The notes beneath the pieces are model-generated. The model saw nothing but the letters and a program-made list of their open reading frames with translations, had not been told where the DNA came from and did not search any database. A program made the translations under genes and the position numbers. This document shows, piece after piece, positions 1 to 8,101 of a stretch of 40,000 nt of DNA. Location: the NCBI GenBank assembly GCA_028042835.1, contig JAOFOL010000015.1, positions 1 through 40,000 on the forward strand, read 5' to 3'. Positions within the stretch are counted from its first letter, which is position 1. Every line of letters begins with the position of its first letter. The stretch comes from Opitutales bacterium (GTDB lineage: Bacteria; Verrucomicrobiota; Verrucomicrobiia; Opitutales; Seribacteraceae).

Positions 1-475
1 GGGAAATAGGTATACCCAAGCGAGCTCGTAGGTCGGCAACTTCTCTTTTAAGTAATTCATTTTCATCTTTCAACTTTAGGGAATCAAGGTAATCTCCATA
101 AGGTTCACCGGGTAACTTGCGAAGGATTTCTCTCTCTGCAGTTACAATCAATTGTTCTACCTTTGATGACTCGCGAGAATCGGGCTCCAAAAGGAGGTAG
201 CGACGAAAGTGATAGATCGAAGCGACTGGATCTTTGCGGGAATCTAGTGAAAGTAAGAGTCGACCGCACTCAAGGTGTGACTGAGGGCATTCAGTGAGGC
301 GGCGCGTAACCGCTAGAAATTCATCAAGGGCTTCCTGATTTTTTCCAACTTTTAAAAGGGACTTCCCCCGCTCAAAGGCCGGGTGATCTTTTTCTTCAAT
401 AACATCACCAGTCGGACTACATGAATAGACCAAGAGACAAATAAGAAAGATTAGTTTAGGGATTAATTTATTCAT
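1..475 (-). CDS. Lipoprotein with TPR-like region, C-terminus cut by window edge
   Basis: The reading frame is open from an ATG at 475 to the left edge, giving 158 visible residues; the C-terminus lies outside the window. The first 19 residues form a short lipoprotein signal (hydrophobic LIFLICLLVYSC, lipobox-like V-Y-S before Cys19), so the protein is probably lipid-anchored in the envelope. The region after it (FERGKSLLKVGKNQEALDEF and onward) reads like TPR helices, and the last visible stretch (KDENELLKREVADLRARLG) looks like the start of a coiled coil. The start codon overlaps the yjbQ stop in an ATGA, so the two are translationally linked at the end of the phoH-recO gene run. The function is unknown. 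A role as an envelope scaffold or assembly factor would be inference only. Confidence 0.7.
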   Translation of the reverse strand, partial: MNKLIPKLIFLICLLVYSCSPTGDVIEEKDHPAFERGKSLLKVGKNQEALDEFLAVTRRLTECPQSHLECGRLLLSLDSRKDPVASIYHFRRYLLLEPDSRESSKVEQLIVTAEREILRKLPGEPYGDYLDSLKLKDENELLKREVADLRARLGIPIS

Positions 476-891
476 TGACCAATGTAGGAAAAAGTTAACT
501 TCCGAATATGGGCGGCCACGCGATGCTCCCATAAGAAAAGGCCCTGCCAAGTACCGAGTTGTAGACGGCCTTGGCTAAATGGAATATTTTCACTGCTTCG
601 AGTCAGGGCCATTTTGATATGAGATGGCATATCATCAGGTCCTTCGAAAGTATGAATGAAGTTAGGATTATCATCCGGCACAAGATCGTCCATAAAACCC
701 TCAAGATCAGTACGTGCAGTCGGATCGGCATTTTCCATAAGTACAAGACTACAACTAGTATGGCGGACAAACACACTTACAAGTCCATCTACCAACCCCG
801 ACTCGGTAAGACCATCTGCTACGGGCCCGGATATTTCATAAGTTCCTTTCCCTGAAGTCTTCAGTTGCCATTCTTTTTTAAAAATCCCCAT
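472..891 (-). CDS. YjbQ/UPF0047 family protein
   Basis: This 139-residue protein is full length for the YjbQ (UPF0047) family. Visible family motifs are FVRHTSCSLVLMENADP, the central FIHTFEGPDDMPSHIKMAL and the C-terminal LGTWQGLFLWEHR. The conserved His residues in these motifs form the presumed metal or active site. Family members have been linked to secondary thiamine-phosphate synthase activity, but the physiological role is not settled. The gene is co-oriented with recO 66 bases upstream and overlaps the following lipoprotein by four bases (ATGA). The ATG at 891 gives the canonical N-terminus. The family call is secure; the enzymatic role is not. Confidence 0.92.
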   Translation of the reverse strand: MGIFKKEWQLKTSGKGTYEISGPVADGLTESGLVDGLVSVFVRHTSCSLVLMENADPTARTDLEGFMDDLVPDDNPNFIHTFEGPDDMPSHIKMALTRSSENIPFSQGRLQLGTWQGLFLWEHRVAAHIRKLTFSYIGQ

Positions 892-957
892 TTTTTAACA
901 ATATAACACCCTTTAGTTTTGATTCTGTTTGAGAGATTCGTCGAGGAAAAAACGGAA

Positions 958-1566
958 TTAACAGCGAAGTTCAGTGTCAGAGCGTAACCATTGACAAAGC
1001 GATTCAAAAAGTTGTGGCACATATTTATTGAGGTTACCTGATTCTTTTACTGGTTGATTCAAAACATAAATTGCTTGCCGAGCGGACTCAACCGGTAAGC
1101 CTGAAAGCCATGATTCCTTGACCGGCAAGCCTTCCTCCCTTGCAAAAAGAAAAAGGGATTTGACTAAAACTGTGGGAGGAAATCCTTCATCGACAAGTGC
1201 ATCCAGGGCATTTTGTAAGATTCGGTAAAAACCTGAGCTATCGAGAAGGTGCTCACCATTATCAATATAAAAGCGGGCTAAAAAACAGGCAGACTCGAAT
1301 CGAGATCGGTCAAACGCTAAAGACATTCTTTTTTCCAGAACCTGATGTTCCTTAATAAATGGGAGTCCTTGATTCCTTGGTATTTGTAGAGTTATTTCCA
1401 CCTCATCAAAAAGATCAGGAGGGGAAACGGAGGATAGTTTTCGAACTTTTCGGAGTAAACAACGGCGAAGTCCATGTGATGTAAAAACAATAAGTCGGGA
1501 AAAATTTTCACCCGTATCCTCCTGATTAAGGAGAATGCCCCGGATTTCGAGCTCGGGGTCAGACAT
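958..1566 (-). CDS. recO: RecO-like DNA repair protein (divergent)
   Basis: This 202-residue protein has a RecO-like layout: an N-terminal OB-fold strand pattern (IRGILLNQEDTGENFSRLIV followed by a basic stretch LRRCLLRKVRKLS), the DLFDEVEI segment, then a helical C-terminal domain. RecO helps load RecA on SSB-coated single-stranded DNA together with RecF and RecR. It is shorter than typical RecO (about 240 residues) and lacks the four-Cys zinc site found in many members. It starts 3 bases after the DUF502 stop, so it is co-transcribed. The assignment rests on pattern and length, not on a diagnostic motif; the alternative is a lineage-specific OB-fold protein. Confidence 0.6.
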   Translation of the reverse strand: MSDPELEIRGILLNQEDTGENFSRLIVFTSHGLRRCLLRKVRKLSSVSPPDLFDEVEITLQIPRNQGLPFIKEHQVLEKRMSLAFDRSRFESACFLARFYIDNGEHLLDSSGFYRILQNALDALVDEGFPPTVLVKSLFLFAREEGLPVKESWLSGLPVESARQAIYVLNQPVKESGNLNKYVPQLFESLCQWLRSDTELRC

Positions 1567-1569
1567 ATT

Positions 1570-2349
1570 CTAGGTTTCTTCTGCCTTGGGCTTGCGAGGG
1601 CTCCTTCGGCGGGGCCGACCTGTAGATTCCTTTGAAACTACTTCAGATTTTTTTTCTGCACTTCTAGGTTTACGACGCCCTCGCCCTCTACCCTTCCCCT
1701 TTTTCTTGGGTGGAGTAACTGCACCTCCTGAGATGAGCATCTTCATACCATCTCCAACTGAAACATCTATAGGTAGGACATCCTCAACAGGCACAAGCAG
1801 AAGAAAACCACTCGTGGGGTTTGGGGTGGTAGGTACAAATACATTAATCAGTTTACGATTAACTACAGACTCAGTTTCCCTGGTGCCGTCGGCTGTAACA
1901 AAGCCTAGAACCCAACACTCTTTTCTCGGGTATTCCACCAGAACTACTTCTCGGAAAACGGCTCGATTATCTTTACCAAAAGTCTCCACTATCTGTTTTA
2001 CCGAACGATAAACAGTGCTTAGGAAAGGAACTTTATCTAATACTTTTTCCGTTGAAGATATAAAAAACTTCCCAAGAACATAATTTGATAAAAATCCGAG
2101 GATTGTAAGAGCCAGTATTCCAGAGAGCAAACCTACCACCGCTAACAATGTTTCCAGTCCAAAAAAGAATTGCTCCGTTGATAATCCAAGCTCATTCGCC
2201 AATCGCGTAACTGGTCCCTTGAACATATCGAGCAGGAAATCGAGGACAAAAATGGTCGTACCTAAAGGTAAAAAGATCAGTAGACCGGTCAGAAAGGCGT
2301 TACGAAATCTTTTCGCAAGTGTGTTACTTTTAACATTCTTGGTGGTCAT
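1570..2349 (-). CDS. DUF502 family inner-membrane protein with basic Arg/Gly-rich tail
   Basis: This 259-residue protein matches DUF502. It has two membrane segments (about residues 17-37 and 62-90), the motif VPFLSTVYRSVKQIVETF, and a soluble domain with VFVPTTPNPTSGFLLLVP. Members are membrane proteins of unknown function, widespread in Gram-negative bacteria. The last 45 residues or so (from PPKKKGKGRGRGRRKPRS on) are strongly basic and RG/K rich, which is not part of the core family and could bind nucleic acid or lipid head groups. The gene lies 17 bases after ybeY and 3 bases before recO. Confidence 0.88.
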   Translation of the reverse strand: MTTKNVKSNTLAKRFRNAFLTGLLIFLPLGTTIFVLDFLLDMFKGPVTRLANELGLSTEQFFFGLETLLAVVGLLSGILALTILGFLSNYVLGKFFISSTEKVLDKVPFLSTVYRSVKQIVETFGKDNRAVFREVVLVEYPRKECWVLGFVTADGTRETESVVNRKLINVFVPTTPNPTSGFLLLVPVEDVLPIDVSVGDGMKMLISGGAVTPPKKKGKGRGRGRRKPRSAEKKSEVVSKESTGRPRRRSPRKPKAEET

Positions 2350-2366
2350 TATGAATTGGGGTATCC

Positions 2367-2861
2367 TTAGCTTGGATTAGGAGCGAGCACAAAATCAGGC
2401 CAGAGGTCTAAATTTCCGACATGTGTCAGGCTGCGTTCCTCCTCAATCCTCATTTGTTGACGCTCCACTTTCTCAATATCATCAAAACCAACAAGATGAA
2501 GCCATCCATGAACCAAATACAGGCTCAATTCCCTGACGAAAGAAATCTGTCGGCTTATCGATTCTTCCATTGCTTGATCTACTGAAACACAAATCTCTCC
2601 AGCCATTCCCTCTTCAGAGTCAGGTGGAAAAGTGATTACATCCGTCGGACGGTAATCATTAAGAAATTCACCGTGTAATTTGTTATGCACATCACGCTCC
2701 ATAAAAACCAGTGATAAATCTCCCTTAGGTCCATTGGGATAAAGCGGGAAAATTGATTCAAAAAATCGTGCAACAGTTTCTTCACTGAATTTTAGTCTTG
2801 GGTGCAAGTTTGAGATCGCAAACGATATCTCAAGGGAGGGTGGATTTGCTTTAAGATTCAT
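2367..2861 (-). CDS. ybeY: Endoribonuclease YbeY-like protein with altered third metal ligand
   Basis: YbeY is a metal-dependent endoribonuclease needed for 16S rRNA 3' maturation and ribosome quality control. The protein carries the family signature as HGWLHLVGFDD. The first two zinc-ligand histidines are present, but the third His of the usual HGxLHLxGYDH is Asp here. An upstream strand-helix pattern and the ITFPPDSEEGMAGEICVS segment also fit the family. I chose the ATG at 2861 (164 residues), which overlaps the preceding gene by 11 bases. A GTG at 2894 would add 11 residues and overlap it by 44. Neither has a clear Shine-Dalgarno sequence. The order phoH-pgpH-ybeY is a classic bacterial cluster and supports the call. 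Confidence 0.88.
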   Translation of the reverse strand: MNLKANPPSLEISFAISNLHPRLKFSEETVARFFESIFPLYPNGPKGDLSLVFMERDVHNKLHGEFLNDYRPTDVITFPPDSEEGMAGEICVSVDQAMEESISRQISFVRELSLYLVHGWLHLVGFDDIEKVERQQMRIEEERSLTHVGNLDLWPDFVLAPNPS

Positions 2862-5349
2862 TGAAAGGAGTATGAGTGCCCTTTCCGTTCCCACTAGACT
2901 TATCTTCAGATGGATACTCGATTCGAGTATGTAACATATTCAGAGTAGTCTTCACAAAGCTTCGTTTTATCTTGGCAACTTCCTGCAGGGTTAGTGGACA
3001 TTCATCAAGTTGCCCATCCTCAAGACGGTCATTGAAAATACTTTCAAGCAATTCTTCTACACTATGTTGAGTAACCTTAGGCAGACTTCGAGCTGCTGCC
3101 TCTACTGAATCAGCAAAAAATATAATTGCACTCTCTTTGAATCTGGGCCTTGGACCATCATAGCGATAAGTGGACTCATCTGGTTTTTCACTCTCAACAT
3201 CTTGTAGAGAAAGAGTCTCCTGTTTCATTTTTTCCTGAGCCTGATGATAAAAATATTTAACTAGAGTCGTACCGTGATGCTGACGAATAACATCTCGTAA
3301 GATTTTAGGAAGCCTGTTTTCACGAGCCATATCGATACCTTCTTTTACATGACTCTTGATGATTAAAGCACTCATCGCCGGGTTCTTTCGGTCATGCGGA
3401 TTATCGAACTCTCCTTGGTTCTCCGTAAAATACTGAGGCTGAGACATCTTGCCAATATCATGAAATAAGGAAGCCGCTCTGCACAAGATAGGATTAGCAC
3501 CCACTACCAAAGCCGCATTTTCCGAAAGATTGGCAACCATCAGGCTATGATGGTATGTGCCTGGTGCTTCTATTTGCATTCGGCGAAGCAAAGGGTGATT
3601 AAAATCTGTCAGCTCAAATAGAGTGGCATCGGTTGCAACCTTAAAAGTATTCTCTATTAGAGGCATGGCTCCTAAGACTAGTGCTCCAGTAAAGACTCCT
3701 ACAAATAAACATACTCCAGCATGGTTTAGCGAGGCTAAGGCCCCACTACCCGAAGCTAAACTCAGTCCCACAGCCATTACTGCGGCAGTTAATCCTGCCA
3801 TTGCTCCTGCTTTAAGGGCACTTCCGCGCAACCGAACTTCGCGGCAAAAGAAAGCACCGATCAGTGCCGAACTGAAACCAGTTGCAAATACATCGATTCC
3901 TGCATTTTGCATAGTTGCATGAAAAATACTTGTCATTAAGGCAGTCAATGTAGCCATGCGAGGGCCAACTGTAGTCATTACAATCATCGATGCAAAAGCG
4001 ACAGGAAGCAGGTTTGGAAGTAACCCTACTAAAAGTGCATTTTCTCCAAAAAGGTCTGTTCCTCCAAGCTCTAAAATAAAACGGGAAAGACCTAAATTTG
4101 CGAGAATCGCAACCGAAACGATTCCTGAACGAGCCATATCTTGCCAAAAACTAGGCATGATAAGAGAGATATACAGAACAGAGAACAAGAAAGTTCCAAT
4201 AGTGATAAAGATCCGCTTGGGTAAAAGGTTCCTGTCTTTAACTGTCAGGTTTAAATATTTGGTATATTTTTCGAGATCTAGCTCATTAACTTTAGATCCC
4301 ATTTTAAGAATCAAGTCACCTTCCTCTACACTAACAAAAGGTTGCTCCATTTGCGCGATTGCCCGATCCTGTGCTGCAGTGGTGGCTTCTCGATCAATCG
4401 TTCGTAAAAATAGACCCTTCCGGGCAAATCCAGAAAATGTAGAAGTAATATCGTTTCGCAATTTCTGTGCGTCAAAGGAAGCATTCACATCCGCACTTTC
4501 AATAATATCATTAAGATTTAGACCACCCTCAGGAAAAGGCCCTCCTTCTTCTAGATGTGCCTTAATTTGCTTTAAGGAGATGGATAACGATGGATAAATT
4601 GTTGAAATTTCATCCGGATCAATTGTGAAACGTAAGCCATCTTCAAGCGGAGATAGAATTACCAGTCCAGAGGTAAAATCTAGCATGGAAGTTTCAATTT
4701 CTCGACTTGCATTTCCTTCTGAAATAAATTTTTGATCGGTTGAGGGATATTTTACAACACCCCTTAAATGTAAAAGCCTCAATCTAAGTTTTATAAATGT
4801 AAAGAGGTCTTTCCCTTCAGGAAAATTCCTCCACTTTCTAAGCCAAACAAGTTCTTCGGCTGATAAAGATAATTTAAAATTCGATTCAAGCTCATTAATC
4901 AGACTGAGGGAAGCTTGTTTATGAGCTTCTTCCGGAAGACTTTCTATTGCCAGCATTCCATCCTCTAGCCTGATCAGTGCCTGGGAGTAGGCTTCTTCAC
5001 CTGCAAAGTTTTGAGCAAACTCACGAGGCGTGCTACTCCTAATCCATTCCTCGGCTTCCGCCCTGCGAAGTTCACTCAAGTATTTGAAATCCCTGTCAGC
5101 AAAGACATTCTCTGGAGCCACTTCACCAAGCGTTCGTAAGCTTGGTGGATCTTGACCTACAAAACAAATAAAGATTAGAACAGCTGCAAAAAAACCCGTT
5201 AGAAGAAATTGTTTTCCCCATCTCAACCAAACAGAATCTCCGTTGGTAGAAAATTCTTCCTGCTTCTCTTCCTTTGCAAGTTCTTTTCTACGCTTGGCTC
5301 GCTCACGATTTGACTTTCGCTTTAAGCCTTTTTTATCATCTTTAGCCAT
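2851..5349 (-). CDS. 7TM-HD family cyclic-di-AMP phosphodiesterase (PgpH-like)
   Basis: This 832-residue protein has the PgpH/7TMR-HD architecture. There is a basic cytoplasmic N-terminus, one membrane helix near residues 45-68, a large extracytoplasmic domain (about 70-380), a seven-helix membrane block (about 380-570) and a cytoplasmic HD domain. In the HD domain His600-His601 (TYHHSLMVANL), the HD pair His630-Asp631 in FHDIGK, and downstream RQHHGTTLVKYF supply metal ligands. Characterised PgpH proteins hydrolyse cyclic di-AMP. It lies 21 bases downstream of phoH and overlaps ybeY by 11 bases, the usual neighbourhood for this family. The substrate is inferred from the family. Confidence 0.93.
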   Translation of the reverse strand: MAKDDKKGLKRKSNRERAKRRKELAKEEKQEEFSTNGDSVWLRWGKQFLLTGFFAAVLIFICFVGQDPPSLRTLGEVAPENVFADRDFKYLSELRRAEAEEWIRSSTPREFAQNFAGEEAYSQALIRLEDGMLAIESLPEEAHKQASLSLINELESNFKLSLSAEELVWLRKWRNFPEGKDLFTFIKLRLRLLHLRGVVKYPSTDQKFISEGNASREIETSMLDFTSGLVILSPLEDGLRFTIDPDEISTIYPSLSISLKQIKAHLEEGGPFPEGGLNLNDIIESADVNASFDAQKLRNDITSTFSGFARKGLFLRTIDREATTAAQDRAIAQMEQPFVSVEEGDLILKMGSKVNELDLEKYTKYLNLTVKDRNLLPKRIFITIGTFLFSVLYISLIMPSFWQDMARSGIVSVAILANLGLSRFILELGGTDLFGENALLVGLLPNLLPVAFASMIVMTTVGPRMATLTALMTSIFHATMQNAGIDVFATGFSSALIGAFFCREVRLRGSALKAGAMAGLTAAVMAVGLSLASGSGALASLNHAGVCLFVGVFTGALVLGAMPLIENTFKVATDATLFELTDFNHPLLRRMQIEAPGTYHHSLMVANLSENAALVVGANPILCRAASLFHDIGKMSQPQYFTENQGEFDNPHDRKNPAMSALIIKSHVKEGIDMARENRLPKILRDVIRQHHGTTLVKYFYHQAQEKMKQETLSLQDVESEKPDESTYRYDGPRPRFKESAIIFFADSVEAAARSLPKVTQHSVEELLESIFNDRLEDGQLDECPLTLQEVAKIKRSFVKTTLNMLHTRIEYPSEDKSSGNGKGTHTPFNES

Positions 5350-5370
5350 ATTCTAGATCAGATAAAAAAA

Positions 5371-6327
5371 TTAACCGTTACTGCGAGGAGGTTGATAGGC
5401 AGCAATAATAGCACTTACCAATGGATGACGGACAACATCCTCATGGTCAAATTCATGAAAATGTAATCCTGGAACTTTTTTCAATAAACGGCGGGCTTCA
5501 ACCAGTCCCGACTCTTCACGCGGAGGAAGATCAATTTGGGTAAGATCTCCGGTAACCACCATTTTACTACCCTCCCCCAGACGGGTAAGAAACATCATCA
5601 TTTGAGAGCGTGTGGTATTTTGGGCCTCATCAAGTAAGGCAAAACATTTCCCAAGTGTTCGACCCCGCATGTAAGCAAGTGGTGCTATCTCAACGACACC
5701 AGTCTCGATGAGTTTCCTAGCTTCAACAGGACCTAGCACTTCATCCATTGCATCATATAAAGGACGCAAATAAGGTAACAATTTTTCTTCTAAATCACCT
5801 GGCAAGAAACCCAGTGCTTCTCCAGCCTCCACTGCAGGGCGGGCAAGTACAATCCGTTGAATTTTTCCTTCAAGTAAAGAGTGAATCGCAGCAATCATCG
5901 CTAAGAATGTTTTCCCTGTACCTGCCGGTCCGATCCCAAAAACTAAGTCGTTGTTCAGAATGAGATCTAAAAAGCGTCGCTGCCCTAAGTTCCGAGGAAC
6001 TACTGATTTCTTTCGGATGTTTAAAACCAAAGGATCTTCGAGTAATTTGTGCAATTCTCTCCCTTTCCCGCGAGAAACTTTATCCAAAAATCTAAGGAAG
6101 TCCGATTTTTTGGTAATCATTCCCTGCTCTCTACCGAGCTCCAGAAGCTTAAAAAGCTCAGAACAAAGATCTACATCATGCTGATCTCCACTCATCAGTA
6201 GGATATTCGACCGAGCTACCAAACTTATGCCAAAAGCATTCTCAATCAACTTAAGGTGCTCCGGTTTCTCTCCGTATAACTTGTGAAAGTAACGCTCCGA
6301 TTCAAATTCAAGTTTTTGCTCAATCAC
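5371..6327 (-). CDS. phoH: PhoH-family ATPase
   Basis: This 318-residue protein is a PhoH/YbeZ-type ATPase. The Walker A motif GPAGTGKT sits at about residues 133-140 and the Walker B motif LLDEAQNT at about 230-237. They are followed by the family segments FLTRLGEGSKMVVTGDLTQIDLP. YbeZ-type proteins interact with YbeY and are linked to RNA metabolism; the helicase or nuclease-coupled role is from the family. It starts with GTG at 6327 and is the first gene of a seven-gene minus-strand run through ybeY, recO and yjbQ. The opposite side of the promoter region serves glgA. Confidence 0.93.
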   Translation of the reverse strand: MIEQKLEFESERYFHKLYGEKPEHLKLIENAFGISLVARSNILLMSGDQHDVDLCSELFKLLELGREQGMITKKSDFLRFLDKVSRGKGRELHKLLEDPLVLNIRKKSVVPRNLGQRRFLDLILNNDLVFGIGPAGTGKTFLAMIAAIHSLLEGKIQRIVLARPAVEAGEALGFLPGDLEEKLLPYLRPLYDAMDEVLGPVEARKLIETGVVEIAPLAYMRGRTLGKCFALLDEAQNTTRSQMMMFLTRLGEGSKMVVTGDLTQIDLPPREESGLVEARRLLKKVPGLHFHEFDHEDVVRHPLVSAIIAAYQPPRSNG

Positions 6328-6383
6328 AACTGTGTATAAAATGGGTAATTATCCTAACTTTAAAGATATAAGTTTAAAATGCT

Positions 6384-6413
6384 TTGGGAATGAAAATCGT
6401 ATATGTTTATAAT
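6384..6413 (+). promoter_or_regulatory. Candidate sigma-70-type promoter for glgA
   Basis: A perfect TATAAT lies at 6408-6413, with TTGGGA (four of six matches to TTGACA) at 6384-6389 and an 18-base spacer. It would start transcription near 6420, leaving a leader of about 120 bases before glgA. The region is very AT-rich, so a chance match is possible. Confidence 0.35.
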
Positions 6414-6542
6414 GTAATCTATCTTTAAAATATTTTATCTTTAATTCCGATGCAAGGCACGATTCAAGACTTCATAATGATTGCTAATTTCATACTTTAT
6501 GACATCAAAACAGCCATGAATGTGCCAATTTCAGCTTTTTAA

Positions 6543-7994
6543 ATGAAAGTTCTTTTTGTAAGTCCAGAGGTAAGCCCGTTCGCTCGGACAGGAGGGTTGG
6601 GAGAGGTAGTGGGCAGTCTACCCATTGCATTAAATCAAGTAGGAGTTGAGACTAAAATCTTATGCCCTTTACATGGATGCTGCAAAACTTTCCCATACAA
6701 AACGCTGGATGGAGATATAGTTTTTAGATATGGAAATACCAAAATTAAGTCTCAGGTAGGAGTTCTAGATCAAAAACACTCACCTGTATCTGTATATTTT
6801 CTAATTAATGAAAAGCTGTTTGGCAGAACAGGTATCTACGCAGATGAAAAGGGTGATTATTCAGATAATTGCCTTCGTTCATTTGTTCTCTCCCATGCAG
6901 CAACTCAAATTGAAAAAATCACCAGGTGGAAGCCAGATATCCTTCATGCTCACGATTGGATGGCTGCGGCTACATCTGCGTATCTAAACGCAAAACAAGC
7001 AAAAAAGAAGTCACCTAAAGTACAGGGATCTGTTCTTACAATCCATAATTTGGAGCATCAGGGAGTCTTCAATCAAAGTGAATTTCATAAATCAAGACTT
7101 CCAAATACCTATTGGGGTATCGATGGCTTTGAGCATCATGGGACTCTCAACCTATTAAAAGGTGGAATCCAGCATGCAGATAAAATTTCAACAGTTAGCC
7201 CTACCTACGCTCAAGAAATAAGGACCAAAGCTCACGGACAAAATCTTGAGGAAAGCTTAAAATTTAGGGGAGCCGATCTTTTGGGCATTCTGAATGGTAT
7301 CGATCAAGAATCATGGAATCCAATAAATGATCAATTGATCCCAAGTAATTTCGGCCCCCATAAACCTTTACCTGGCAAACAATTATGCAAGGAAGATTTA
7401 ATTAAAGAGTTTAAATTAGCCAATATCAAGGAACCACTTATAGGGGTGGTTTCCAGGCTTCATCATCAAAAAGGGTTGGATCTCCTCCTTTCTATTTTGC
7501 CTGATATGCTGGCTGAAGGCAGAGGTTCATTCATTATACTAGGTAGCGGAGATAAAGTCTTGGAAAAAGAGTTCTCCAAGCTTGCGGATTCATTCCCTGA
7601 GCGAATTGGGCTAAGAATTGGTTTTGATGATGCGCTCGCAAGAAGAATTTTTGCGGGTACTGATTTTTTTCTCATGCCTAGTAGGTTTGAACCATGCGGT
7701 CTAGCCCAACAGTATGCGATGAGATATGGATCTATACCTGTTGCAAGGAATACCGGAGGATTATCCGACACGATTATAGCAAGGACAGACGAAAAATCGA
7801 AATCGACTGGTTATCTTTTTAAAAGTGCAGAGCCCAAACTCCTCTTGGATTCTATCAAGCTAGCTATTAGAGACTGGGACGATGAAAGTTTCTATTTAAA
7901 TATGCAAAAACGAGCGATGAATGTTCCCTCTTCATGGGATGTTGCCGCAGAAAAATATAAAACTCTTTACAATTGGGTACTACGAGATTCCTGA
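6543..7994 (+). CDS. glgA: Glycogen (starch) synthase, ADP-glucose dependent
   Basis: This 483-residue GT5 glycosyltransferase extends alpha-1,4-glucan chains from ADP-glucose. The N-terminal sugar-nucleotide loop is SPFARTGGLGEVVGSLP, in which the usual Lys of KTGGL is Arg. Further family motifs are LTIHNLEHQGVF, ISTVSPTYAQEI, GILNGID, GVVSRLHHQKGLDLLL and the C-terminal donor-site block PSRFEPCGLAQQYAMRYG...ARNTGGLSDT. The length is normal for GlgA. The ATG at 6543 places the Rossmann strand KVLFVSPEVSP directly at the N-terminus. No glgB or glgC lies nearby. The alternative, a related GT5 starch synthase, is functionally equivalent. Confidence 0.94.
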   Translation: MKVLFVSPEVSPFARTGGLGEVVGSLPIALNQVGVETKILCPLHGCCKTFPYKTLDGDIVFRYGNTKIKSQVGVLDQKHSPVSVYFLINEKLFGRTGIYADEKGDYSDNCLRSFVLSHAATQIEKITRWKPDILHAHDWMAAATSAYLNAKQAKKKSPKVQGSVLTIHNLEHQGVFNQSEFHKSRLPNTYWGIDGFEHHGTLNLLKGGIQHADKISTVSPTYAQEIRTKAHGQNLEESLKFRGADLLGILNGIDQESWNPINDQLIPSNFGPHKPLPGKQLCKEDLIKEFKLANIKEPLIGVVSRLHHQKGLDLLLSILPDMLAEGRGSFIILGSGDKVLEKEFSKLADSFPERIGLRIGFDDALARRIFAGTDFFLMPSRFEPCGLAQQYAMRYGSIPVARNTGGLSDTIIARTDEKSKSTGYLFKSAEPKLLLDSIKLAIRDWDDESFYLNMQKRAMNVPSSWDVAAEKYKTLYNWVLRDS

Positions 7995-8031
7995 ATTACT
8001 TAATATTTGTGTATAACTTCTAAAAAGTAAT
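7995..8031 (+). terminator. Weak inverted repeat just after glgA stop
   Basis: ATTACTT (7995-8001) and AAGTAAT (8025-8031) are perfect inverted arms that begin right at the glgA stop and enclose a 23-base loop. There is no following T-run on the plus strand. It could be a weak terminator or an RNA 3'-end structure between glgA and the helicase gene. Confidence 0.2.
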
Positions 8032-8101
8032 ACCCCTTTGGACTTGCAGACATAAAATCAAGCAAGTTAGCCTAGTAAGAAGTGAATAAATTTTTAAAAG
8101 A

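Noticed and set aside
1586-2011. Open frame on the plus strand opposite the DUF502 gene
   Set aside because: It mirrors the RG/K-rich tail and conserved DUF502 residues; composition is explained by the other strand.
3956-4597. 213-residue plus-strand frame inside the PgpH-like gene
   Set aside because: It lies entirely antisense to well-conserved membrane and HD-protein sequence and its translation is basic, low-information and motif-free.
6359-6429. 10-bp inverted repeat TTTAAAGATA / TATCTTTAAA between phoH and glgA
   Set aside because: Arms are low-complexity, 51 bases apart, and a third near copy lies nearby; most likely AT-rich background.
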